In this document: positions 35,830 through 43,166 of the stretch, piece after piece
How the letters are laid out: every line of letters starts with the position of its first letter
How positions within the stretch are numbered: position 1 is the first letter of the stretch
Assembly: GCA_018971305.1 (NCBI GenBank)
Contig: JAGXBC010000003.1
Span: forward strand, 62,001 to 126,000
Direction: 5' to 3'
Length of the DNA: 64,000 nucleotides
Origin: Patescibacteria group bacterium
GTDB lineage: Bacteria; Patescibacteria; Paceibacteria; UBA6257; 2-01-FULL-56-20
Position numbers and translations under genes: made by a program
Notes under the pieces: generated by a model
Databases searched by the model: none
What the model was told of the DNA's origin: nothing
Seen by the model: only the letters and a program-made list of their open reading frames with translations

Positions 35830-36528
35830 GTGAAAAGCAGATACCGCTGTCTCGTTTTGACCCTCTCCATTATTGTTGCATTTGGTACATGTTCTCTGGC
35901 CTTGGGAGCCAAGAAAAAAAGACAGGTTCGCATAAGAAGAGAAACGTTGCCGCAGGAAATTTTTAGAAATTATCCGGACCTGCGCGGTTCGGAAGATTCG
36001 TTGGAATTGGAGAATGCCGTAGCCGATGAGAATTTTCTGCTTAGAATTCCCAACCGTCACTGGCTTGAACGTGTTATAGGGGATAATTATTTAATCCCGG
36101 TTTCCAAAGGAAATAGAAATTTCTATTTGGACCAAGAATCATTTATGGACCGCGGTTATGGCGATAGGAAATATTTGGCGCCATTGGCACTGGCTTACTT
36201 GGAACAATTTTCGGAAACATATAATAGGAAGTTTTATCCAAACTCTTCTTTTCCGCATTTGAAGATAACCTCTCTCGTAAGAACTCAAGATTATCAGAAT
36301 TATTTGGTCCATAAAAAGCATAATCGGAGTGCAGCATCGGGAGACGTACCGGAACACCGTTCCGTCCATCTTACGGGATATGCTTTTGATGTTTCCGTAA
36401 AAAAAATGACAAGGAGCCAGGCTCTCTGGTCGGCGGATTATTTTGGTAAAGATATTCTGAGCGGATTGATTTTGGGCGTATACGAAGCACGGGGAGGGGA
36501 TTTTCATATAATGGTCGTACCCCAATGA
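35830..36528 (+). CDS. Exported DUF5715-like protein (M15 peptidase-like)
   Basis: 232 residues with a signal peptide (about 1-27) and a C-terminal domain bearing SLVRTQDYQNYL (about 142-153), VHLTGYAFDVS (about 178-188) and FHIMVVPQ. This H-x-x-G-x-x-x-D...H layout is shared by DUF5715 and by D-Ala-D-Ala carboxypeptidases of the M15 family, so it may act on peptidoglycan; that activity is inferred. The start is GTG with AAGGGGTGAT just upstream. It has its own terminator at 36533. Confidence 0.75.
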   Translation: MKSRYRCLVLTLSIIVAFGTCSLALGAKKKRQVRIRRETLPQEIFRNYPDLRGSEDSLELENAVADENFLLRIPNRHWLERVIGDNYLIPVSKGNRNFYLDQESFMDRGYGDRKYLAPLALAYLEQFSETYNRKFYPNSSFPHLKITSLVRTQDYQNYLVHKKHNRSAASGDVPEHRSVHLTGYAFDVSVKKMTRSQALWSADYFGKDILSGLILGVYEARGGDFHIMVVPQ

Positions 36529-36532
36529 TACG

Positions 36533-36558
36533 AGCAGTCGCCAAGCGGCTGCTTTTTT
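36533..36558 (+). terminator. Terminator after the DUF5715-like gene
   Basis: Nine-base stem AGCAGTCGC/GCGGCTGCT with a CAA loop and six T residues. Confidence 0.85.
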
Positions 36559-36617
36559 ATAAGTCTTGCCCAGGGTATAATTATCATATTAAGGACTTAC
36601 ATTTTTGATTTAATTAT

Positions 36618-37430
36618 ATGCCCAATAAACAGCGTAAAAACCCGAAAAAGTTCGATATAGAAACCCGGTACCTTGGTGAGCGAACAGACCTTAAAAAGCT
36701 GCAGGAAGGGATTAAGAAGTATAAGTTTCTGAATCGAGACCACCCTCTTGTTGTTCAGCTCTTGGAAGAACAATATGCGGTCCTCACAAAATTCGGAACG
36801 ATAACCTTTTGGAACGTTGACAAGGTTTTGGCTAGGCAGTTTATAAAAGAAATTTCCCCATTCGTTAGGGCTATGAAGGCAACTTACGATTATTCCGATA
36901 CCATAAAGGTGCATGTTGGCGCAGAATCAGAAAGGGTAAGCTTTGAAGAAGTTGACATCACGGAGTTGGATGTGGAAAAAATAAAAATTATCTCGTATGT
37001 TTCCGCTCAGTCGGTGGCCCTGGATCGCTACGAGGAAGAAATTAATGTGCGGCTTGATGAGCTGGGCAGGGTTGTTGATAATCTTAAATCTTCCGGTAGA
37101 ACACGTTTTAATCAGGCAAATTTATTGAAACAGGTCGGTAACATCCTTTCCGTAAAACAGAGCACCGTAAGCAGTTTGTCGCTTTTTGATAAGCCCGATG
37201 AAACTTGGGAGCGTGAAGAAATAGAAAAAATATATGAGAAGCTGAGGACCGAATACGAGCTTATAGACAGATTTGATGTTCTGAACGAAAAAATTGATTT
37301 TCTCTCGGAAAACAATACGACTCTTTTGAATTTTATCACGGCGCAGAAAGCGAACCTTCTTGAATGGATTGTTATTATCCTGATTGTTGTTGAAATATTT
37401 ATCTTTATCTGGGATATCTTAAGGAAATAG
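36618..37430 (+). CDS. RMD1/YagE (DUF155) family protein
   Basis: 270 residues. Family pattern: AVLTKFGTITFWNVDK (about 50-65), KIISYVSAQSVALDRYEEEIN (about 120-140), then LLKQVGNIL, KPDETWEREEIEKIYE, and the C-terminal LEWIVIILIVVEIFIFIWDIL membrane helix (about 246-268). Related yeast and human proteins act at mitochondria (RMD1, RMND1) and are linked to translation; the bacterial role is not known. The helix anchors it by its C-terminus. The tRNA-Ala follows 69 nt later. Confidence 0.85.
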   Translation: MPNKQRKNPKKFDIETRYLGERTDLKKLQEGIKKYKFLNRDHPLVVQLLEEQYAVLTKFGTITFWNVDKVLARQFIKEISPFVRAMKATYDYSDTIKVHVGAESERVSFEEVDITELDVEKIKIISYVSAQSVALDRYEEEINVRLDELGRVVDNLKSSGRTRFNQANLLKQVGNILSVKQSTVSSLSLFDKPDETWEREEIEKIYEKLRTEYELIDRFDVLNEKIDFLSENNTTLLNFITAQKANLLEWIVIILIVVEIFIFIWDILRK

Positions 37431-37499
37431 ATATTTGCGATTTATTCTAGAACCGCTTATAATTTTTTTACGAAACCGTCCATTTTGAAAAAAATTAAA

Positions 37500-37570
37500 G
37501 GGCCCATAGTAAAACGGCATTACGCGGCATTCGCATTGCCGAGGTCCGGGTTCAATTCCCGGTGGGTCCA
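37500..37570 (+). tRNA. tRNA-Ala (anticodon CGC)
   Basis: A 71-nt cloverleaf: acceptor GGGCCCA/TGGGTCC with the G3-U70 pair that marks tRNA-Ala, a D arm, anticodon stem CGGCA/TGCCG around loop TTCGCAT (anticodon CGC), T arm CGGG TTCAATT CCCG, discriminator A. CCA is not encoded. Confidence 0.92.
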
Positions 37571-37575
37571 CAAAT

Positions 37576-37890
37576 ATGAAAAATCATAACTATTTTCTAA
37601 AAAGCCTAATAAACGCCGTGTGTGTTTTTGTTTACGTTGCGGGCGTTGCCTGGATTGGTTTTAACAGCCAAAATATTTTCGGCCCACAGCGTAGCAGTTT
37701 TCTTGACCCGTTATTCGTAATATTGCTATTCGTTATCTCGGCGGCAATTACCGGACTTCTCGTGTTAGGGAAGCCGATACTTCTATATTTGGACAATCAT
37801 AAGAAGGAAGCGTTTACGATGCTATTCGCCACATTGGCCTGGCTTGTTATTTTCCTCTTTGTTGTGGTTTTAGGGCTGTTTTTCTTCTAG
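37576..37890 (+). CDS. Small three-helix membrane protein
   Basis: 104 residues with three membrane helices (about 10-30, 42-66, 80-103). No motif or family recognised. It starts 6 nt after the tRNA-Ala gene, so it may be read from the same transcript. There is no clear Shine-Dalgarno. Confidence 0.6.
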   Translation: MKNHNYFLKSLINAVCVFVYVAGVAWIGFNSQNIFGPQRSSFLDPLFVILLFVISAAITGLLVLGKPILLYLDNHKKEAFTMLFATLAWLVIFLFVVVLGLFFF

Positions 37891-38027
37891 TTTATCGGGA
37901 CCATAAAGTTCAGGAAGTCATAACGCCCTATTTGTTATAATTAATTAAAGCTCCCAAATAGATAAAAGGGCGCTTTCGCTTACAGAAAAGGTCGAAAATA
38001 TAGAATAATTACCATATAAAAAATCTC

Positions 38028-38711
38028 ATGGTTATTCAAAACTGGACAGATGTCGTTGTGGGTTCTCTTCAGAATCTTTGGCTTGGATTTGCTAATTTTA
38101 TTCCGAGCCTGATCGGCGCCATCGTTGTCTTTATCGTCGGTTTAGTGGTTGCTTCCGGTTTGGGGACGCTGGTTGAAAAGATTTTCGACGCCGTTCGTCT
38201 GGATTCTTTTCTCGTGAAACTGGGTTTGGCCCCGTATTTTGAGAGAGCCGGTATGCGTTTGCGCGGTTCGTACTTCTTGGGCCGTTTGGTTTATTGGTTT
38301 ATCGTCGTAGCATTTTTGCTCGCGGCCTCGGACATCCTCGGGCTCTACGCCCTTTCGGGATTCTTGAGAGACGTTTTGGCTTATATTCCCAACGTCATAG
38401 CCGCGGTATTAATAATGCTCGCGGCTGTCGTCGTCGGCAGTTTCTTGAAGAAACTGGTGACGGCTTCGGTGATGAGCGCCAAGTTGCACGCAGCTCATTT
38501 CTTGGGAACTATCACCTGGTGGGCAGTTGTGATTTTCGGTTTATTAACAGCGTTGGTCCAGTTGAATATTGCGACAAGCATTATCAACACCATTATTACC
38601 GGAGTCATAGCGATGCTTGCTTTGGCCGGTGGTTTGGCCTTCGGTCTTGGCGGTCGCGAATATGCCGGTTACTTGATCGGCAAATTGCGGAACCACACCG
38701 AATCGAAATAG
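38028..38711 (+). CDS. Mechanosensitive-channel-like membrane protein (conserved TM-helix repeats)
   Basis: 227 residues with about five membrane helices. Two repeats of the TM-helix family (CmpX-like): FIPSLIGAIVVFIVGLVVASGLG (about 23-45) and YIPNVIAAVLIMLAAVVVGSFLKKL (about 115-139). The final helix ALAGGLAFGLGGREYAGYLIGKL resembles the pore-lining helix of MscS. The usual cytoplasmic beta domain of MscS is absent. It is a possible small osmotic channel, inferred from this motif. Confidence 0.8.
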   Translation: MVIQNWTDVVVGSLQNLWLGFANFIPSLIGAIVVFIVGLVVASGLGTLVEKIFDAVRLDSFLVKLGLAPYFERAGMRLRGSYFLGRLVYWFIVVAFLLAASDILGLYALSGFLRDVLAYIPNVIAAVLIMLAAVVVGSFLKKLVTASVMSAKLHAAHFLGTITWWAVVIFGLLTALVQLNIATSIINTIITGVIAMLALAGGLAFGLGGREYAGYLIGKLRNHTESK

Positions 38712-38733
38712 TTTATCTAAGTAAAAACATTTT

Positions 38734-38760
38734 AAAAACCCCGCGTGAGGCGGGGTTTTT
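38734..38760 (+). terminator. Terminator after the channel-like gene
   Basis: AAAAACCCCGC stem paired with GCGGGGTTTTT over a 5-nt loop, then a T-run. Confidence 0.9.
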
Positions 38761-38827
38761 ATGCTTCTTGAGGCCGGAGCCAATTGATTTGACTAACAAA
38801 TGATTTTGCCTTAAACTATCTTTTAAT

Positions 38828-39232
38828 ATGTTAAGCATCAGATTACAGCGCATAGGCAAAAAACATCAGCCGGGATACCGAGTTGTTGTTGCCGAAGACC
38901 GTTCCAAACTCGGCGGACCGCCCGTGGAAGATTTGGGTTCCTATAATCCGCAGAGCAAAACGGCAACGGTCAAAAAAGACCGCTTGGATTATTGGCTGGG
39001 AATTGGAGCTAAAGCATCTGTCACGACACACAATCTTTTTGTGAAGAACGGTTTGATTTCTGGCCCCAAGGTTGCCGTTAAAATGAACAAGCCAAAACAG
39101 ACAGAAGCGGAAGCTGCTGCCGCATCGGCAGCTCCTGTAACCGCAACGCCACAACCGGAGCCGACTGCGGTTGCGGAACCGCAAGCCGAAAAGAAAGCAG
39201 AGGAATCTCCGAAATCGGAAGGTCAGTCCTAA
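38828..39232 (+). CDS. rpsP: 30S ribosomal protein S16 with acidic/Ala-rich tail
   Basis: 134 residues. The S16 core is residues 1-85 (MLSIRLQRIGKKHQPGYRVVV, then EDLGSYNP, then DYWLGIGAKAS). The remaining 48 residues (EAEAAAASAAPV...EKKAEESPKSEGQ) form a disordered Ala/Glu/Pro tail not found in most bacterial S16. It helps assemble the small subunit. It is followed by a separate promoter for the KH-domain gene. Confidence 0.95.
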   Translation: MLSIRLQRIGKKHQPGYRVVVAEDRSKLGGPPVEDLGSYNPQSKTATVKKDRLDYWLGIGAKASVTTHNLFVKNGLISGPKVAVKMNKPKQTEAEAAAASAAPVTATPQPEPTAVAEPQAEKKAEESPKSEGQS

Positions 39233-39241
39233 GATTTGCCC

Positions 39242-39270
39242 TTGACAAATATTTTTGTTGGGTGTATAAT
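39242..39270 (+). promoter_or_regulatory. Strong consensus promoter of khpA
   Basis: TTGACA at 39242-39247, a 17-nt spacer and TATAAT at 39265-39270, both perfect. The ATG of khpA is 80 nt further, so this transcript has a leader, unlike many others here. Confidence 0.9.
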
Positions 39271-39349
39271 AGAAAAACAATTCAATTAGGTAAAAAAGTG
39301 ACGCACAAGTTGCGAAAGGTCGAAAAGTTATCAAGAAAATCAGAAATTA

Positions 39350-39661
39350 ATGGCTAGTAAATCGACAGATCAGGAATTTTTGGAATATCTGGTCAAGTCA
39401 CTGGTTGATCACCCGGACGATGTGAAGGTTGATCGCAAAGTTGACGAAATGGGAGTCCTTCTCTCTTTGAGAGTGAATCCCGTAGATATGGGCCAGGTAG
39501 TCGGACGCCAGGGCGCGACTGCGAAATCCATCCGCGCTCTTCTGAGGATCGTAGGCATCAAGAATAATGCCCGCGTGAATCTGAAGATTGAGGAACCGGA
39601 AGGCAGTACTCGCGGTCCTCGTCCAATGGGCGACAGACCACCCCGCAGAGAAGAGTACTAA
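39350..39661 (+). CDS. khpA: KH-domain RNA-binding protein KhpA
   Basis: 103 residues. A single KH domain: LEYLVKSLVDHPDDVKVDR, then the GxxG-containing loop VVGRQGATAKSIRALLRI (about 50-67). A disordered basic tail (RGPRPMGDRPPRREE) extends it beyond the usual 76 residues. KhpA with KhpB binds many mRNAs and small RNAs in Gram-positive bacteria. It follows rpsP, its common neighbour, and has its own strong promoter and terminator. Confidence 0.92.
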   Translation: MASKSTDQEFLEYLVKSLVDHPDDVKVDRKVDEMGVLLSLRVNPVDMGQVVGRQGATAKSIRALLRIVGIKNNARVNLKIEEPEGSTRGPRPMGDRPPRREEY

Positions 39662-39680
39662 TTCTCCGTATCTCGTAAAA

Positions 39681-39710
39681 GCCGCTCCGATAGACATCGG
39701 GGCGGTTTTT
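39681..39710 (+). terminator. Terminator after khpA
   Basis: Eleven-base stem from GCCGCTCCGAT to ATCGGGGCGGT with wobble pairs, AGAC loop and T5. Confidence 0.85.
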
Positions 39711-39750
39711 AGTTTATTATAAAGTAAGTTTATGATTCGGAGGTCCAAGT

Positions 39751-40194
39751 ATGGAGAATAATAGAAGGGAACTCATAGGGATAATTCCTCTTGGCGGAGA
39801 CGAATTTGCCAATATATATCGATTAGATCTTTCCAATCCTGAAGAATTAACCAAATTAAAACCGGCTACATGGCGATTGTCAGACGAGGAATGGGTACTG
39901 TTGGCCTCCATAGCTGGCGTGGCTCATGCCTGGAACCATGATTTTCAAGAATATGTTAAGCGTGAAATCGTTGCCGAGCGCTTGCCTGCAAATTTCCGCC
40001 CATCGCAATGTTTCGGTGAGATTGGCCTAAAAGGTTTCAAATTGGTGAACGGAGATTTTCGGGAGTTTATTGTATATATGACCAATGAAAAGTGGCCGCT
40101 TCACAAGCTAGGTATTTTCGGTCAGTGGTTCATGAAATCTAAAATAAATCCTGGCTATGCGCAGGAAATCATTAAGGAATATCTCGAGGATTAA
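39751..40194 (+). CDS. Conserved-looking soluble protein of unknown function
   Basis: 147 residues, mixed alpha/beta, no signal or membrane helix. Segments such as WRLSDEEWVLLASIAGVAHAW and EIVAERLPANFRPSQCFGEIGL suggest a compact domain; no family is recognised. Shine-Dalgarno CGGAGGTC lies 6-8 nt upstream of the ATG and the gene has its own terminator, so it is a single-gene unit placed between khpA and efp. Confidence 0.6.
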   Translation: MENNRRELIGIIPLGGDEFANIYRLDLSNPEELTKLKPATWRLSDEEWVLLASIAGVAHAWNHDFQEYVKREIVAERLPANFRPSQCFGEIGLKGFKLVNGDFREFIVYMTNEKWPLHKLGIFGQWFMKSKINPGYAQEIIKEYLED

Positions 40195-40204
40195 TGTGGT
40201 TGCG

Positions 40205-40230
40205 CGGCGCAAATTACTTGCGCCGTTTTT
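40205..40230 (+). terminator. Terminator of the 147-residue protein gene
   Basis: Stem CGGCGCAA/TTGCGCCG with a 5-nt loop and T5. Confidence 0.9.
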
Positions 40231-40267
40231 ATTTGCAAAATAAAAATATCCTGCTATCATAATCGTA

Positions 40268-40858
40268 ATGCTTTCTTATACAGACCTGACGAAAGGTGTT
40301 TTATTCATCTACGAAGGGGCGCCCTACGAGGTTTTGGAGACGCATTTCTTGCGCATGCAGCAAAGGAAGGCCGTCGTGCAGACCCGCATCCGCAACCTAA
40401 TGACGGGTAAGCTTTTGGACCGTAACTTCCAGGCAAGCGACACCTTTGAAGAAGCGGAGATAGAAAAGAGAAAAGCAAGTTTTATCTACAAGAAGCCGGG
40501 GCGTGGTGCGGATGCCGTCGACGAATACTGGTTTAATGAAAAAGGAAATCCTGCCAGCCGTTTTGCTATCTCCGGGGAGTTATTGGGAGGAGGTGGACAA
40601 TTTTTAAAACCCAACACGGAAGTGGAAACAGTGGTTTTTAAAGAGAAAGTTATCAAAGTTGCCCTTCCGATAAAGATGGAATTCAAAGTTGTGGAGGCGC
40701 CGCCGGCGATAAAGGGCAATACGGCTCAAGGTGGAACGAAAGTTGTAGAGCTGGAGGGTGGAGCTAAAATCAGCGCGCCTTTATTTATCAATCAGGGTGA
40801 TCTCGTACGCATAAACACGGAAACCGGTGAGTATGTTGAGAGAGTGGAAAAGAAATAG
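40268..40858 (+). CDS. efp: Elongation factor P with non-canonical tip loop
   Basis: 196 residues with the three EF-P domains. It relieves ribosome stalling at proline runs. In most EF-P the first-domain loop is PGKG with a modified Lys or Arg at position 34. Here the loop reads RMQQRKAVVQTRIRNLMTGK, so Gln stands at that position and no PGKG or PGRG exists. The remaining core (ASFIYKK, VALPIKMEF, INQGDLVRINTETGEYVERV) is intact. A TGC-TATCAT extended -10 lies just before the ATG, suggesting a leaderless mRNA. It is followed 9 nt later by a Nudix gene. Confidence 0.92.
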   Translation: MLSYTDLTKGVLFIYEGAPYEVLETHFLRMQQRKAVVQTRIRNLMTGKLLDRNFQASDTFEEAEIEKRKASFIYKKPGRGADAVDEYWFNEKGNPASRFAISGELLGGGGQFLKPNTEVETVVFKEKVIKVALPIKMEFKVVEAPPAIKGNTAQGGTKVVELEGGAKISAPLFINQGDLVRINTETGEYVERVEKK

Positions 40859-40867
40859 AATTTCGGC

Positions 40868-41419
40868 ATGAAGTTCAAATTGGGCGACAAGAAACTTCTC
40901 TTTAAAGGGAAGTATATCAATTTGTGGGGTAGAGAGTTCGGCGATGGCAGCGGAAATTCTCATGTTTGGGAATATATGGAAAAACGAGATGTTGTTTTCG
41001 TATTGCCCGTCACGGATGATGGCAAGGCGATTCTCATAAAGAATTACCGGGTGCCTCTGGAAAAATATGTGATAGAAACTCCGGCCGGCTTAATGGACAA
41101 AGAAAGCGAGAGCCGCGAAGACGCGGTCAAACGCGAATTATTGGAGGAGACGGGATACGAAGCTTCCGAATGGCATGCGCTTCCTCCGCAGCCATATCGC
41201 TCCGGTAGTTCAAAGAATTTGATGTACGGATTTATAGCTAAGGGTTTGAAAAAAGTAAAAGACGGAATTACGGGGGACGATACCGAAGATATATCCATTA
41301 TGGAAGTGCCTTTGAAAGACCTGGTTAGGTTATGGCTGAACCCTTCGGATGACATATTTTTTGAACCGGAAATAATAGCCATGTATCAGGCGGGAATCGA
41401 AATGGGATTGCTTAAATAG
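40868..41419 (+). CDS. Nudix hydrolase (ADP-ribose pyrophosphatase-like)
   Basis: 183 residues. Beta strands lead into the Nudix box near residues 77-99: GLMDKESES then AVKRELLEETGY, with catalytic REL..EE present; the G-to-E spacing is one residue longer than the strict consensus. The PPQPYRSGSSKNLMYGFIAKGL stretch after it matches the ADP-ribose/NUDT5-type branch. It likely cleaves an NDP-sugar such as ADP-ribose; the substrate is not proven. It lies between efp and mnmA with short gaps. Confidence 0.88.
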   Translation: MKFKLGDKKLLFKGKYINLWGREFGDGSGNSHVWEYMEKRDVVFVLPVTDDGKAILIKNYRVPLEKYVIETPAGLMDKESESREDAVKRELLEETGYEASEWHALPPQPYRSGSSKNLMYGFIAKGLKKVKDGITGDDTEDISIMEVPLKDLVRLWLNPSDDIFFEPEIIAMYQAGIEMGLLK

Positions 41420-41436
41420 CGTTAAATTATAAAGCG

Positions 41437-42549
41437 ATGAATAAAATAGTTGCAAATATTGGTCAGGCACCAAAGCAAAAAGTTTTCGTCGCTATGTCGG
41501 GCGGAGTAGATAGCTCCGTCGCTGCCTTGTTGCTCCAAAATGATGGCTATGATGTAGTCGGAGTTTTTATGAAATGCTATAACCTTGACGGTTGTGCCGA
41601 ACGCGATGCCGAAGACGCCCGCCGGGTGGCGCAGAAGCTGGATATACCTTTCTACGCCTGGGATTTTGAAAAAGAATATAAAGAGAAGGTGGTGGATTAT
41701 ATGATAGAGGGTTACAGACAAGGTATCACTCCCAATCCCGATGTAATGTGCAATAAAGAAATAAAGTTCGGCTTATTTTTTAAAAAAGCGATGGCGATGG
41801 GTGCGGACTTTATTGCTACGGGCCATTATGTCCGCCTCAAAGACGGGAGGTTGTATCAGGCCGTAGATAACAATAAAGATCAAAGTTATTTTCTTTGGAC
41901 CTTAACGCAAGAACAATTGCCGCACTGCCTTTTTCCGATAGGAGATTATATAAAATCGAAAGTTCGAGAAATTGCCCGCCAAGCCGGTCTGCCTACGGCG
42001 GATAAAAAGGATTCGCAAGGGATATGTTTTTTGGGGAAAATTTCCGTGGATGATTTTTTGAAGCAATATATTCCCGAGCGGCGAGGAGCGGTTATTACCG
42101 CTGCTGGTAAAAAAATAGGGGAGCATTCCGGAGCCGAATTTTATACTATCGGTCAGAGGCACATTGATGCCGACATTGTGTTTCCGAAAACCGGCAAAAC
42201 CGCGGAGCGGCAGCCGCTTTATGTTTCAGAAAAGAACGTTAAAGATAATACGGTTACTGTAGCCGAGGGAAAAGATAACCAAGCGTTGTATAAAAAGGAA
42301 ATTCATCTAGCCGGTATCAATTTTATGAGCGGAGCGCTGCCCAAGATTAGTTCTCTGACCGTTTTAGCCCGCGTACGCTATCGCCAGCCGCTCGGCAAAG
42401 CGGTCTTAAACGGCACGACACTTACATTCGAACAGCCGCAAAAATTTGTGGCGGTCGGACAGTCGGTAGTATTTTACCTGCCCTCCGAAACTTTATTGAA
42501 GGAGGGTTCGCTACAATATGAAATGCTCGGCGGCGGTATTATTTTATAA
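41437..42549 (+). CDS. mnmA: tRNA 2-thiouridylase MnmA
   Basis: 370 residues. It thiolates uridine 34 of tRNA-Lys, tRNA-Glu and tRNA-Gln. The PP-loop is SGGVDSSVAAL (about 21-31); catalytic cysteines are in NPDVMCNKEIKFG and QGICFLG. The central TGHYVRL and YTIGQRH motifs are present. The tRNA-Lys(TTT) in this window would be a substrate. Confidence 0.96.
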   Translation: MNKIVANIGQAPKQKVFVAMSGGVDSSVAALLLQNDGYDVVGVFMKCYNLDGCAERDAEDARRVAQKLDIPFYAWDFEKEYKEKVVDYMIEGYRQGITPNPDVMCNKEIKFGLFFKKAMAMGADFIATGHYVRLKDGRLYQAVDNNKDQSYFLWTLTQEQLPHCLFPIGDYIKSKVREIARQAGLPTADKKDSQGICFLGKISVDDFLKQYIPERRGAVITAAGKKIGEHSGAEFYTIGQRHIDADIVFPKTGKTAERQPLYVSEKNVKDNTVTVAEGKDNQALYKKEIHLAGINFMSGALPKISSLTVLARVRYRQPLGKAVLNGTTLTFEQPQKFVAVGQSVVFYLPSETLLKEGSLQYEMLGGGIIL

Positions 42550-42625
42550 TCAGGCGGCAGATTTACTTTAAAACGATTCTGTGGTATTATAATTTCAGAA
42601 AATACTTATAATCAGGAGAATAAAA

Positions 42626-43033
42626 GTGGAACAAGAAGGTATTGATAAGTCTTGCATGCTTGTAGACAACAATGAATCCTGTGTCTTGTTTAATATTCTT
42701 ACCTCCATGCTCCCGGATTTTGTAGCGGAATGCGTGGATCTTGATACGGATTTAGGATATGACACCGTTAGAATGGTCCGTGACGATCTTGAGCACTCTA
42801 TGTTACACGGAGCCCCAATTCATGTTTCTGGAAAAGAGAAAATAGCCATTCTCCGACTGGTTGAAATAGGCATTAAATTTCGGGAACAAATCGGTCCGGT
42901 GGGTTGCCACCATACGCCCATGGAACATCAGGAGTTCATTGACGAGATTTCTCGTCGCATCAGAATCTCCTACGCAGTAGAATTTACGGAAAAAGATAGG
43001 ACATATCTAAAAGAGTTGAATGTCTCATTGTAG
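42626..43033 (+). CDS. Small soluble protein of unknown function
   Basis: 135 residues, helical, starting with GTG and preceded by CAGGAG at 9-10 nt. Features are an N-terminal LFNILTSMLPDFVAECVDL helix, GPVGCHHTPMEHQEF (Cys and three His), and ISRRIRISYAVEFTEKD. The CHH..H cluster could bind a metal, but no family is recognised. It ends at its own terminator, so it is a single-gene unit. Confidence 0.6.
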   Translation: MEQEGIDKSCMLVDNNESCVLFNILTSMLPDFVAECVDLDTDLGYDTVRMVRDDLEHSMLHGAPIHVSGKEKIAILRLVEIGIKFREQIGPVGCHHTPMEHQEFIDEISRRIRISYAVEFTEKDRTYLKELNVSL

Positions 43034-43051
43034 CCCATTATTTTTTTTAAA

Positions 43052-43079
43052 GCCTCCTTTATCGGAGGCCGATTTTTTT
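43052..43079 (+). terminator. Terminator before uvrB
   Basis: GCCTCC/GGAGGC stem, 6-nt loop and a T-run. Confidence 0.85.
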
Positions 43080-43166
43080 GACATCATCGCTTTTTAAATA
43101 TAGAATTTTCCTAAATAGACAACCCCTAAGGCCCTGAGCTGCGGGGAGTTTAGCTGTTTTGGTACA

